Part shown: positions 26,904 through 37,731 of the stretch, piece by piece
How the letters are laid out: every line of letters starts with the position of its first letter
Numbering within the stretch: the first letter of the stretch is position 1
Source of the DNA: Zoroaster sp. YZ-2022
Lineage: Eukaryota; Echinodermata; Asteroidea; Forcipulatida; Zoroasteridae
Length of the DNA stretch: 64,000 bases
Assembly: GCA_029582265.1 (NCBI GenBank)
Contig: CM055816.1
Coordinates: forward strand, 1,516,992-1,580,991
Direction: 5' to 3'
Program-made: the position numbers and the translations under genes
Notes under the pieces: generated by a model
Database searches by the model: none
What the model saw: only the letters and a program-made list of their open reading frames with translations
Told to the model about the DNA's origin: nothing

Positions 26904-27249
26904 AATAATAATAATAATAATAATGTATAGATTTATATAGCGCACGTATCCACCAACTAAGTGGCGCTCAAGGCGCATTATATTATTATCCCTGCTCATA
27001 AGGCTCATAAATCATTCCTGAAATCCATCTCAACTCCCTGGGGGTATACAGCTCAAGTACTGCCATTTCTAGCGCATAGAGCAAACCATCTCTGCCTTCA
27101 CAGGTACCCATTTAACCCCTGGGTGGAGAGAAGCAATTATGGTTAGTGTCTTGCTCAAGGACACAGGTGTCGGCTGCTCGAACCCACACTCTGCTGCTGG
27201 CAACACCAGAACTTGAGTTCAGTGCGCTAGAACCACTCGGCCACGACAA
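26904..27249 (-). mobile_element. tRNA-derived SINE inserted in the 87-bp array
   Basis: The (AAT)n tail at 26904-26924, the core phrase and a minus-strand tRNA-like head (TGGCCGAGTGG, GGTTCGA) mark a SINE of the same type as at 19673. With the adjacent SINE it interrupts the 87-bp array. CACTACAT flanks the pair (26896-26903 and near 27447), consistent with a target duplication. Confidence 0.85.
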
Positions 27250-27440
27250 TCCACTTTTCGTGCATTATCAACACACGGGACCTGCCATGGCTTTACGTCC
27301 CATCCGAAGGACGAAGCAATTATGGTTAAGTACCTTGCTCAAGGATACAAGTGTCACGACCGGGGCTCGAACCCACACCCTGCTGCTGGCAACACCAGAA
27401 CTTGAGTTCGGTGCGCTAGACCGCTCGGCCACGACACTGC
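27250..27440 (-). mobile_element. Second SINE, same head with a different body
   Basis: It lies head-to-tail with the previous SINE. The minus-strand head (TGGCCGAGCGG A box, GGTTCGAGCCC B box) and the CTTGAGCAAGG core are shared, but the body then diverges to TTCGGATGGGACGT and CAGGTCCCGTGTG. This is a distinct subfamily or a truncated copy. The two may have inserted separately or as a dimer. Confidence 0.8.
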
Positions 27441-27465
27441 ATGTACACTACATGTACACTACATG

Positions 27466-27925
27466 TACGTTTATCTCTGTGTGTTTGTGTCTACCAGTGG
27501 ACAGGTGATCACTGTGAGACAGGTAAGCTGTCTGTCCCTCTGTGTGTCACTATGTTTATCTCTGTGTGTTTGTGTCTACCAGAGTGGACAGGCGATCACT
27601 GTGAGACAGGTAGGCTGTCTGTCCCTCTATGTGTCACTACGTTTATCTCTGTGTGTTTGTGTCTACCAGAGTGGACAGGCGATCACTGTGAGACAGGTAA
27701 GCTGTCTGTCCCTCTGTGTATCACTACATGTACGTTTATCTCTGTGTGTTTGTGTCTACCAGTGGACAGGTGATCACTGTGAGACAGGTAAGCTGTCTGT
27801 CCCTCTGTGTGTCACTATGTTTATCTCTGTGTGTTTGTGTCTACCAGAGTGGACAGGCGATCACTGTGAGACAGGTAAGCTGTCTGTCCCTCTGTGTGTC
27901 ACTACGTTTATCTCTGTGTGTTTTG
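27466..27925 (+). repeat. 87-bp minisatellite, second part
   Basis: Five more copies of the 87-bp unit after the SINE pair, two of them with the shorter acceptor junction (CTACCAGTGGACAGG). The W-T-G-D-H-C-E-T end and the GTAAGC donor remain intact in most copies. The array degenerates after 27925. Confidence 0.92.
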
Positions 27926-28106
27926 TGTTTATCAATCATCACAAGCTGTGTGTGTTTTCACGTATACACAAACTGAGGACTTTTAACAAAAGACTCAGTA
28001 GGTCCTCTCTTGCAATCACAATGGAAAACATTAGGTCCTAGGTTGTCGGAACGACAGAGGAGAACAATAGGTCCACGTTTGCAGTTGTTTATACATATGT
28101 GTATTA

Positions 28107-28960
28107 TAGTGGACAGGAGGTCACTGTGAGACAGATAATAAGCTCGCCGAATCTGTCAATCTATCTCTATGAGAGTGTTGGTTATAAATCAGAAGACAAG
28201 CTATATCCTGGGGGAAGGAGATCACTGTGATAAGCTCGCAGTGCATCACTTTGTCACTGTCTCTGTCAGAGTGTTGGTTATAAATCAGACGACAATTTAT
28301 ATATATCACTGTGGGAAGGAGATCATTAGCTCGCAGTCCATCGATCTGTCTCTGTCTCTGTCTCTGTCTCTGTGAGAGTGTTGGTTATAAATCAGAAGAC
28401 AATTTATATCACTGTGGGAAGGAGATCACTGTGATAGCTCGCTGTGCATCGATCTGTCTCTGTCACTGTCTCAGTCTCAGTCACTGTCTCAGTGTCTGTC
28501 TCCGTCTCTATGAGAGTGTTGGTTATAAATGAGAAGACAATTTATATATATCACTGTGGGAAGGAGATCATTGTGATAAGCTCGCTGTGCATCGATCTGT
28601 CTCTGTCTCTGTCTCTGTCTCTGTCTCTGTCTCTATGAGAGTGTTGGTTATAAATGAGAAGACAATTTATATATATCACTGGGGGAGGGAGATCACTGTG
28701 GTAGCTCGCTGTGCATCGATCTGTCTCTGTCTCTATGAGAGTGTTGGTTATAAATGAGAAGACAATTTATATATATCACTGGGGAAGGACATTACTGTGA
28801 TGAGCTTGCTGTGTGCATCACTGTCTGTCACTGTGTCTGTCACTGTGTCTGTCACTGTGTCTGTCACTGTGTCTGTGAGTGTTTCGGTTATAAATAAGAA
28901 GACAAGATATATACATGTCTCCCTGTGGGCAGGAGATCACTGCAGTGAGAGGGAGCTAAA
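28107..28960 (+). repeat. Degenerate ~105-bp array related to the exon 2 junction
   Basis: About seven to eight units, each with GAGTGTTGGTTATAAAT, AGAAGACAATTTATAT, ATCACTGTG and a (TCTCTG)n or (CACTGT)n tract. The first unit still reads GTGGACAGGAGGTCACTGTG followed by AGACAG, close to the end of EGF exon 2, so this array probably also derives from an EGF exon junction and has since diverged. Later units have lost the cysteine codon context. Confidence 0.7.
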
Positions 28961-29478
28961 GGTGCTTGTCTGAATTGGTGTTGCGAAAGCTGTGTGTGAA
29001 AACGATACACAGTTCTTGAGACGTTATGTGGACACATGTCCACACAAGGTTTCACGAATTAGAAAATCTCAGTTTTCTAAAAAAGGAAGCATTTTTATGT
29101 TATCGGTCGCAAAATGGAGTAGATTATTCAACATATTTTGAAGAATGTATTTTTCTTAACTACACAACAGAACAAAATAATGTCACATAATTATGTAACA
29201 CAATCATGTGTGTATCCCTCTGTTTCTCTGTGAGGTCTGTCTCTTGGTAACCTAAAATAAAATTAACATTGAAACTAAAAAGTTCCCACTCCCAAAACTG
29301 CCAGTGTAAACATGTGTAGGCCTTTGATTTCTCTTTCTTTAAATAATCTCTTGAAAGAAGAGAAGTAGATAACCACCAAGGAAAGAAAGAAGTAGCCTGT
29401 ATCGTGTCCAAACTTCTTGTTTCTCTAGTCTGTAAAATCCTTCCACATACAATTTTTTATTCAGGATTTTTGACTTAT
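28961..29478 (+). other. Intron sequence with a repeat fragment
   Basis: Non-coding. Positions about 29300-29460 contain a fragment of the CAGGCCTGTGATTT-type interspersed family (phrases GAAAGAAGTAGCCTGTAT and GTGTCCAAAC). No exon is seen. Confidence 0.5.
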
Positions 29479-29734
29479 CGTCCCTAATTTGCCATAGTGA
29501 CCAATCCGACTTTTTAAATTTTAAGTTTTTCCCGCCCATTAATACATTCATGAAGAGACCTACCATTGTATCTAATCCACATGCATGTATTTCTTATAGT
29601 TTTGGAGATAGAGCATGCATTCAAATGATGAATACTCTAACTGGCTATTTTTGTAATTTGGCAAAGTGACCAATACTGCATTGGTCACTATGCCAACTTA
29701 ATTCAGGATTGGTCACTATGGCAAATTAGGGACA
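29479..29734. mobile_element. 256-bp MITE with 28-bp inverted repeats, TTAT target duplication
   Basis: The ends are near-perfect inverted repeats (GTCCCTAATTTGCCATAGTG, continuing ACCAATCC). TTAT occurs on both sides (29475-29478 and 29735-29738). A second copy at 63050-63304 is flanked by AATT, supporting a 4-bp target duplication. It is non-coding. Confidence 0.82.
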
Positions 29735-29872
29735 TTATGTCAAATCACACCCATGCGTGTGACATTGTCTATTAGCTGTGTTTCTGTATGTCTACAGTTT
29801 GTCTACATTGTCTTAGATTATCTTACACTATCCATATTTAAAGCATTTGAAATGGCTCTTGTAATCTTGCAG

Positions 29873-29986
29873 AGCTGAATGCATGTGATCCGGATCCATG
29901 TCTGAATGATGCCAACTGCACTAACTATCATTCCTCCTACACCTGTGACTGCACCCCAGGCTGGACAGGAATGGACTGTAACATGG
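29873..29986 (+). CDS. EGF/CUB gene exon 3 (EGF domain)
   Basis: A 114-nt phase 1-1 exon after ATCTTGCAG and before GTGAGT. It encodes E-L-N-A-C-D-P-D-P-C-L-N-D-A-N-C, then Y-T-C-D-C-T-P-G-W-T-G-M-D-C, with all six EGF cysteines. An N-C-T sequon after cysteine 2 (N-C-T-N) is a possible N-glycosylation site. It follows the minisatellite-rich intron, and its size matches the other single-EGF exons of the gene. Confidence 0.92.
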
Positions 29987-30345
29987 GTGAGTCAATCAGT
30001 AATCTGCTTTGTAAATGCCTGTGGAGTTGTCTTATCTCCTTGGGTATAAATATGTAAAATGATAATGACCTATTGTCATCATTAGACTTAGCCACGCCTT
30101 CAAGACAACTTGTACAGATGCAACAAGTGGGTATACTTTTTATATGCATTAGTATGTTCATTGCCTAAATCTGTTCCCACGTCTATCAAGCTATACCCCC
30201 ATACACTATGACTAGCTTCACCTTGAAACGTCGAGTTGTACCTCCAGTTCTTTTCAGAACTAATTACTACTCAATTGAGCATTTCTCATGGTGTCACCGC
30301 AATTACTCTTACTTATCCTCCTCACCATGCAAAGCTACAAGTTCT
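29987..30345 (+). other. Intron sequence, no feature seen
   Basis: Ordinary AT-rich intron after exon 3. No repeat or coding signal was recognised. Confidence 0.5.
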
Positions 30346-30660
30346 ACATTCACCTTGAAAATACCCTGAAAATCCGTTTTGCCTTGAAATAACAGTTCAC
30401 CGAGTAATTTCACTGCAGTTGTCTCTTCCTCTCAGATATTGGCAATAATGTTCACGGTGATTTCATGGCAAATTCATGGTGCTCTCGAGAATTAATGAGC
30501 TGCCCCAAAACTGCCACGAGAAGTTCATGGCATTTTCACGGCGAAGGAATTTCAAGAGTATTTCATGGCAATTTCACGGTGTTGTGTCGTCATGAAATTG
30601 TTGTGAACTGTTTATTTCACGGTAAAACAGATTTTCAGGGCATGTTCAGGGTAAAGTTAT
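30346..30660. mobile_element. Foldback element with CATGGC/TTCACGG words
   Basis: The arms near 30366-30415 and 30600-30650 are inverted repeats (CCCTGAAAATCCGTTTTGCC against the complement of GGTAAAACAGATTTTCAGGG). The interior repeats CATGGC, TTCACGG and AATTTCA words in both orientations, similar in style to the Harbinger-like element at 4681-5634. No target duplication was identified. Confidence 0.6.
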
Positions 30661-30964
30661 TCATAGTGAGAGACTCATTCAAATCTCCCATTAAAAACTC
30701 ATCTTAAATGTAAATTGTGTAAAGAACTTTGAAACATCTGCATTAAGCGATATAGAAATGTAACATCGAGTGCTTGGAGCACAAACATGTCAAGTGTTTT
30801 GAGAAAAACATGATTCGAGGTTTGGTTCATGTGTAAATGGAAATCTGCACTTATTTCTCATGCAATTTTCACCAGCAGTGCATGTCTTTGGTTTTTATCT
30901 GATTATGTGCATCATCTAGAGAGTGTAATTTTACATATTATACTAACACCCCAAAATTGCAAAA

Positions 30965-32958
30965 AAATGCACATAACATTTGTGCTCCAAGCATTCGATA
31001 TTTATTTCTTATTACTGGGGAGACCTTTCAGTGAAACAATGCACATAACATTTGTGCTCTCTGAGCACTCGATATTTATTTCTTATTTAAATAACCTGGG
31101 GAGACCTTTCAGTGAAACAATGCACATAACATTTGTGCTCTAAGCACTCGATATTTATTTCTTATTTACATAACCTGGGGAGACCTTTCAGTGAGACAAT
31201 GCACATAACATTTGTGCTCTAAGCACTCGATATTTATTTCTTATTTACATAACCTGGGGAGACCTTTCAGTGAAACAATGCACATAACATTTGTGCTCTA
31301 AGCACTCGATATTTGTTCTTATTTACATAACCTGGGAGACCTTTCAGTGAGACAATGCACATAACATTTGTGCTCCTAAGCACCTCGATATTTATTTCTT
31401 ATTTACATAACCTGGGGAGACCTTTTCAGTGAAACAATGCACATAACATTTTGTGCTCCAAGCATTCGATATTTATTTCTTATTTACATAACCTGGAGAC
31501 CTTTCAGTGAGACAATGCACATAACATTTGTGCTCTAAGCACTCGATATTTATTTCTTATTTACATAACCTGGGGAGACCTTTCAGTGAAACAATGCACA
31601 TACACTGTAACATTTGTGCTCTAAGCACTCGATATTTATTTCTTATTTACACATAACCTGGGGAGACCTTTCAGTGAGACAATGCACATAACATTTGTGC
31701 TCTCCTGAGCACTCGATATTTATTTCTTTAAATAACCTGGGAGACCTTTCAGTGAAACAATGCACATAACATTTGTGCTCTAAGCACTCGATATTTATTT
31801 CTTATTTACATAACCTGGGGAGACCTTTTCAGTGAGACAATGCATAACATTTGTGCTCTAAGCACTCGATATTTATTGTTACATAACCTGGGGAGACCTT
31901 TCAGTGAAACAATGCACATACACTGTAACATTTGTGCTCTAAGCACTCGATATTTATTTCTTATTTACATAACCTGGGGAGACCTTTCAGTGAGACAATG
32001 CACATAACATTTGTGCTCTAAGCACTCGATATTTATTTCTTATTTACATAACCTGGGGAGACCTTTCAGTGAAACAATGCACATACACTGTAACATTTGT
32101 GCTCTAAGCACTCGATATTTATTTCTTATTTACATAACCTGGGGAGACCTTTCAGTGAGACAATGCACATAACATTTGTGCTCTCTGAGCACTCGATATT
32201 TATTTCTTATTTACATAACCTGGGGAGACCTTTCAGTGAGACAATGCACATAACATTTGTGCTCTAAGCACTCGATATTTATTTCTTATTTACATAACCT
32301 GGGGAGACCTTTCAGTGAAACAATGCACATAACATTTGTGCTCTAAGCACTCGATATTTATTTCTTATTTACATAACCTGGGAGACCTTTCAGGAGACAA
32401 TGCACATAACATTTGTGCTCTAAGCACTCGATATTTATTTCTTATTTACATAACCTGGGGAGACCTTTCAGTGAAACAATGCACATAACATTTGTGCTCT
32501 AAGCACTCGATATTTATTTCTTATTTACATAACCTGGGGAGACCTTTCAGTGAAACAATGCACATACACTGTAACATTTGTGCTCCAAGCACTCGATATT
32601 TATTTCTTATTTACATAACCTGGGGAGACCTTTCAGTGAGACAATGCACATAACATTTGTGCTCTCTGAGCACTCGATATTTATTTCTTATTTACATAAC
32701 CTGGGGAGACCTTTCAGTGAGACAATGCACATAACATTTGTGCTCTAAGCACTCGATATTTATTTCTTATTTACATAACCTGGGGAGACCTTTCAGTGAA
32801 ACAATGCACATAACATTTGTGCTCTAAGCACTCGATATTTATTTCTTATTTACATAACCTGGGGAGACCTTTCAGTGAAACAATGCACATAACATTTGTG
32901 CTCCAAGCATTCGATATTTATTTCTTTTATTTACATAACCTGGCGAGACCTTTAATTG
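30965..32958. repeat. 79-bp minisatellite with higher-order variants
   Basis: About 25 copies of a 79-bp unit containing AATGCACATAACATTTGTGC, CTAAGCACTCGATATTTATT and CCTGGGGAGACCTTTCAGTG. Variants (TACACTGTAAC insert, CTCTGAGC, GAAAC or GAGAC ends) recur in the same order, with a repeating block of about 484 bp at 32085 and 32568. An inverted piece of the unit lies just upstream near 30739-30775. It is non-coding. Confidence 0.93.
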
Positions 32959-33361
32959 AAAGACTGTTTTTCAAAGGTGCCCATGGAAAATTATTGTTAT
33001 TATTATTATTAAATCCTAAGCCCATGATCTAGTCTGTGAAAATTTTTATTTTATTTTGAAATTAAATAAATTGCTTATTCTTAATTTTTCTGCTGGAATA
33101 GTTGTGAATGTATTAAGATTGATACATCTTCATGTTGTAAACTTAAAATCTTTCTTGAAAGAAATCTACAAGTAGCTTGTATTGTGTCCAAACCTTTAGT
33201 TTCTTGTTTGTGGGGATGTGGAAAGTCTGTAAATCCTCCAAAATCAAACATCCAGGAGGTTCAGGAAGCATTGTCCTCTAGGATTTTGTTTACTTTTGCT
33301 AAATGATATGCTACACAGATATATGTGCAGTTGTTGTTTTATCTGTTTGTTTTTTCTTTAG
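32959..33361 (+). other. Intron sequence with a repeat fragment
   Basis: Includes a fragment (about 33150-33300) of the CAGGCCTGTGATTT-type family. The final TTTTTTCTTTAG serves as polypyrimidine tract and acceptor for the next exon. Confidence 0.5.
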
Positions 33362-33475
33362 CTATTGACCTGTGCAATCCTATACCATGCCAGCATGATG
33401 CACCATGTTTCAATCTACAGACAAATTACTTCTGTCTCTGTGATGATAACTGGACCGGCAGGAACTGCGAAACGG
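33362..33475 (+). CDS. EGF/CUB gene exon 4 (EGF domain)
   Basis: A 114-nt phase 1-1 exon between TTTCTTTAG and GTAAGG. It encodes A-I-D-L-C-N-P-I-P-C, then C-F-N-L-Q-T-N-Y-F-C-L-C and W-T-G-R-N-C-E-T, with six cysteines. It lacks the D/N-x-D-E signature of calcium-binding EGF modules. The ending resembles exon 2, as expected for serial exon duplication. Confidence 0.93.
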
Positions 33476-33504
33476 GTAAGGCTTCATCGTGACTCCAAGG
33501 GTGT

Positions 33505-33715
33505 TGAACCACGCCTATATCTCATTCACCAAGGGGGTACAGGCAATGTTTGCACATTTAACCTGTGTTGAAAAAACCACGCCTGTATCTCATTCACCAA
33601 GGGGGTACAGGCAATGTTTGCACATTTAACCTGTGTTGAAAAAACCACGCCTGTGTCTCATTCACCAAGGGGGTACAGGCAATGTTTGCACATTTAACCT
33701 GTGTTGAAAAAATGC
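33505..33715. repeat. 68-bp tandem repeat, three copies
   Basis: Three copies of a unit beginning ACCACGCCTGTATCTCATTC and ending TTTAACCTGTGTTGAAAA. It is intronic and non-coding. Confidence 0.92.
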
Positions 33716-34096
33716 CCAGCCTGTGATTTCTCAGGATTTTTCCTGATTTCAGTATCTTTTAGAAAATCTCCCTTTGCCTCAAGAGAAAAGAAACAAGTAG
33801 CCTGTATTGTGTCCAAACCTCTAGTTTCTTGTTTGTGGGGATGTACCGTGGAGTCTGTAAATCCTCCAAAAGTCAACATTCAGGAGGTTCAGGGAGCTTT
33901 GTCCTCTAGACCAAAGGGAGACCAAGGCCTGCTACCCACAGGAGGTTCAGGGGGCTTTGTCCTCTAGACCAAAGGGAGACCAAGGCCTGCTACCCACAGG
34001 AGGTTCATAGGGGGCTTTGTCCTCTAGACCAAAGGGAGACCAAGGCCTGCTACCCATTTTTTATGGACAGTTTACTTTTGTCAAATCACACCACTG
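33716..34096. mobile_element. Interspersed element, CAGGCCTGTGATTT family
   Basis: Same order of phrases as at 24925-25371: CCTGTGATTTCTCAGGATTT, GTAGCCTGTATTGTGTCCAA, a GGAGGTTCAGGG..CTAGACCAAAGGGAGA unit (here about three copies, 33883-34057) and a final TCAAATCACACC. The internal array differs in copy number between family members. Confidence 0.6.
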
Positions 34097-34740
34097 AAAC
34101 TCAGATGTACAACTGAATGAGCTGAACGTATATTAAGCTTGATGGTAAAGCACTTATGATACTCCTATCAACAGCCTGTGCACACAATTAACCATTTCAA
34201 ACAATACTCGGTAACCTTGGTAAGCCTAATTAGCATATTGATCACATGGCCCACTTCTGAAAAGTTTGCTGGTAGTCAAACAAAATGGCGGATTCGATGT
34301 TAGTGCATTCTCCGCTGTTTTCAACATTGTAAATGCCAGATTTTGGGGGTAATTTGATCTATTCCAACTTGTATGAGGAAGTCTACAAACTAGGCTTTCC
34401 ATTGTATTGTTACATTTACAGCCCAAAATATGATACAATTTGTTTGTGATTTCAGATTTGTATTTTATTCACGTTTTCTCAAAAATTACAACATTTACAT
34501 GTAAGACGGAAAACATTTTCTGAATGTTTGGTGCCATTAACATCCTACAAGCAAATGAGTCTATGAAGATAATTTATACAGTTTGTTTTGGTTTTATTAC
34601 CAATTGTGTTCACTCCCTTATAAACCTGCAAATGATCATGAGCCACTTGTTCAATATGTAAATTAGGCTGGCAAAGTTTTGAGTCGGTTAAATTATCTAT
34701 TGAGGACATTGCAAATTTATCTTTTGTAATGTATGCACAG
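34097..34740 (+). other. Intron sequence, no feature seen
   Basis: AT-rich intron upstream of exon 5. No recognisable repeat family or exon was found. Confidence 0.45.
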
Positions 34741-34854
34741 GGTTGGATGTGTGTGCTAGTTCTCCTTGCCTGAATAGCGCTACGTGTCAGAGTGTAGGAG
34801 GCGTCTATCGTTGTTTGTGTTCATCAGCATGGACAGGTACCAACTGTGAAACAG
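34741..34854 (+). CDS. EGF/CUB gene exon 5 (EGF domain)
   Basis: A 114-nt phase 1-1 exon between ATGCACAG and GTAAGA. It encodes G-L-D-V-C-A-S-S-P-C-L-N-S-A-T-C, then Y-R-C-L-C-S-S-A-W-T-G-T-N-C-E-T, with six cysteines and canonical spacing. It is intact, and its donor agrees well with consensus. Confidence 0.93.
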
Positions 34855-34910
34855 GTAAGAGTGTCTATTCACCTTGTATATATTGTAGCCTTGGGCCATG
34901 CACAAAACTT

Positions 34911-35150
34911 GCAGTAAGGACCATCCTTATCATTATCTTGTCATTATCTTGCAGTAAGGACCATCCTTATCATTATCTTGTCATTATCTTGCAGTGAGGA
35001 CCATCCTTATCATTATCTTGTCATTATCTTGCAGTAAGGACCATCCTTATCATTATCTTGTCATTATCTTGCAGTAAGGACCATCCTCATCATTATCTTG
35101 TCATTATCTTGCAGTAAGGACCATCCTTATCATTATCTTGCAGTAAGGAC
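34911..35150. repeat. 40-bp tandem repeat, ~6 copies
   Basis: The unit is GCAGTAAGGACCATCCTTAT followed by CATTATCTTGTCATTATCTT. It lies just inside the intron after exon 5, and each unit contains CTTGCAG|TAAGG, which looks like an acceptor. No coding sequence follows. Confidence 0.95.
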
Positions 35151-35596
35151 CATCTGTCAAACTTTTATTCCCATTCATAAATGCCTGTATAGATTTCGTT
35201 TTCAAAATTTCAAAATGGAGTAATTTTTGTTGAAAACAACCCAGTAGAAATGGGCAAGTTCATGTTTTGGGGAAAACACATTTATTAAGCACAGGAGTCA
35301 GTGTGACGAGAAACAAACTTTGTCACTGTGATTAGGTTGAAATCCACATCACGCTTCATGTGCCTGCTAAATGTAACAGCTGGCGTGTGGCACTTTATAC
35401 GCACTGCTCTGATTTTGATAAGCCATACATGTTATCTTCACCAGATGTTACTGCACCCCATGTGATTATGTATCATCCAATCAGATTGTCTAAAACTGTC
35501 TTGGGAATTTATGAATGATCAGTAAAATAATACAACTTTGTAGATTGTTCATTTCGAATCTACACTTGTGACACTGTGTTGATCTCTGTGTTGTAG
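35151..35596 (+). other. Intron sequence; part shared with another intron
   Basis: Positions 35165-35240 resemble 25525-25610 in the intron before exon 2. The intron ends with a TTGTAG acceptor. Confidence 0.5.
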
Positions 35597-35710
35597 CCAT
35601 CAGTGTGTGTGCCTCTAACCCATGTCAACGAAGCGGTACCTGTAATGACTTTGGTACCTACTTTGAATGTGACTGCGTGCCTGGATGGAGGGGATTACTG
35701 TGTCAGACAA
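35597..35710 (+). CDS. EGF/CUB gene exon 6 (EGF domain)
   Basis: A 114-nt phase 1-1 exon between GTTGTAG and GTAAAG. It encodes I-S-V-C-A-S-N-P-C-Q-R-S-G-T-C, then Y-F-E-C-D-C-V-P-G-W-R-G-L-L-C-Q-T, with six cysteines. The donor A|GTAAAG is weaker than in neighbouring exons. Confidence 0.92.
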
Positions 35711-36148
35711 GTAAAGCCTCTATCATTGTTTCAATCTGTATTCAGCTATACAAGAGGATGAAGCATGCCTCACATCATCACAAACTTACAGTGACTCCCT
35801 AGCACCTATGTAGATATGATAACGAAAAGTCATGTTTACTGTCTTTATTTTAAAAACCTACAGAATTGTAACAAGTAATGTTTGTCATAGTCAAGGGTGT
35901 TTTAAATGTTATTTATTTAAATGGGAAGGTATGCTTTCTCTCTTTGATTCAAGAGATTCATTAAATAACCAACATGTGAACGCTTCAGATTATTACATTG
36001 TATTGTTAACAAGAAAATAGTGAAAATGCTTCAAGATTTTTTTGTATTCATTGAAAGAGTACTCTTTCCTAAAATTGTGTGGAAGTTATTTCACTTTTCT
36101 CAAAAGCGACATCACCTCAGATTAAATTATTTCTAGGGAAGACTGATG
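35711..36148 (+). other. Intron sequence, no feature seen
   Basis: AT-rich intron. An open frame at 35832-36020 has no domain and is treated as chance. Confidence 0.45.
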
Positions 36149-36164
36149 CCATCACGAACAAGAT

Positions 36165-36345
36165 CCATCATCTAGAACAATAGATCTTTTGTTCTCTATT
36201 CCATCATCTAGAACAATAGATCTTTTGTTCTCTATTCCATCATCTAGAACAATAGATCTTTTGTTCTCTATTCCATCATCTAGAACAATAGATCTTTTGT
36301 TCTCTATTCATCATCTAGAGCAATAGATCTTTTGTTCTCTACTCA
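36165..36345. repeat. 36-bp tandem repeat, ~5 copies
   Basis: The unit is CCATCATCTAGAACAATAGA followed by TCTTTTGTTCTCTATT. It is intronic; the last copy is slightly diverged. Confidence 0.95.
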
Positions 36346-36472
36346 TCACTTCAACAAGATCCAACAGATATTTATACATGTGTTGTATTCTGTTGCGTTC
36401 AGCATGGCTTGGGTTAATATCTGTTTTAGTTGACTGATAACATTTTGAGACCATTATTTCCTTCTGTTGCAG

Positions 36473-36586
36473 CTGAGGTACCATGCCTGAGTGCACCATG
36501 TTACAATGGCGCAGAGTGTTTCAATAATGCTGATGACTTCCTCTGCATATGTCCATCTGGCTTCCGTGGACCAACATGTGCAATTG
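36473..36586 (+). CDS. EGF/CUB gene exon 7 (EGF domain)
   Basis: A 114-nt phase 1-1 exon between TCTGTTGCAG and GTATGT. It encodes A-E-V-P-C-L-S-A-P-C-Y-N-G-A-E-C, then F-L-C-I-C-P-S-G-F-R-G-P-T-C-A-I, with six cysteines. The P-x-G-F-x-G-x-x-C ending is typical of Notch/fibropellin-type EGF modules. Confidence 0.93.
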
Positions 36587-37731
36587 GTATGTATCTGTTT
36601 CAGACAGTAACATCCTACCCTGCATTTATTTGTTTGTCATCTTGCAAAATGAGTCTGGAAGTAGCAACAGCTATTTTGGTGTTAACACTCCTACTGTAGC
36701 TGCACTTTAGTGGCAAGTAGCTATAGAAGTCAAAATCAGTCATAAGATTTGAGGCTTTGCATGGTGGAAATTTTTTTTTTTCCTATGCTATCATTGTATA
36801 TTGTTTGTATTCATGTTTTTTCTGTGTTTCCGTGCCTTGAGCGCCCAGCAGGGTGGATATGTGCGCACTAAAAATCTTTATTATTATTATCATTATCGTT
36901 TCGGTTTGCGGTAACACCATGTGTTTATCTCAACTATCGCGAAGCTGAGGTACAGGTTCTGAAAAGAACCTTATCGCACAACTCGTATCTCAACCTTCCT
37001 TAAGTGAGAACGGTTCAAGGGAGAACCAATGTCGGGCAACTCGTCTGTTGCTAAGTGAGAAATATGGTTCATGGAGAACCATGGGGACTTCATGGGTTAA
37101 TAAGTTTCAGGGAGAACCGTGGGGACTTCACAGGTTATTCTTAACGTTTCGATTAGCCTTCTCTAATCTTCGTCAGGAGAATGACGAAGAATGACGACAT
37201 TATCCCTCCTATTCTTGGAACCAAAATTTAGCAGCGACTTGACTGACCATTCAAAACTAGACAACTGTCTGTTTATGAATGGTGGATTAGCTGTGTAGAT
37301 AACAGTACCATGTACAGTTTAGATGCATTCATCATAGTAGCATATGGCAAGCATTACACATGTTGGTATAATCAACGGGAGAGATAAAAGTCTTAAATCA
37401 CAAGATATTGATGTAACATAATGTTTGGTAGCAAATTGAAGATGATTATGGGCTTGTTTTTCTGAGCGAAAAAAAAATCCAAAAGTGAAAACAAATCCTT
37501 TAGATTCATTTTGTATTAAGTAAATTTATAACACTGTGCTAACGAAGACTGAAATTCCAAATTGGAATGAACACGCGTCTAGTGTAAAAACAATGAAATA
37601 AACTGACACTTTCACAGATTTGGTTTACGTATATATCTTGACTCTTATGAAGTATGGACGCATTTACAGACATTTTACTGAAGGTAGTGTACACAGCCTT
37701 TGAGTATTTTTTTTTTGGTTCAATTTGTTAG
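36587..37731 (+). other. Intron sequence with a SINE/LINE-tail-like piece
   Basis: Around 36760-36900 lies a sequence ending GCGCACTAAAAATCTTTATT and (ATT)n, like the 3' tail of a SINE or LINE. Its TTTCCTATGCTATCATTGTA part is also present, corrupted, at 21290. The rest shows no recognised feature. Confidence 0.45.

Noticed and set aside
19673..27440. tRNA genes at the A/B-box sequences
   Set aside because: The boxes belong to SINE heads followed by SINE cores and (ATT)n tails. No complete cloverleaf with an acceptor stem is evident.
26267..28041. 200-residue-class repeat proteins from the 87-bp array
   Set aside because: They are read-through of intron plus exon-end copies. Only the 27-nt junction pieces have a plausible coding origin.
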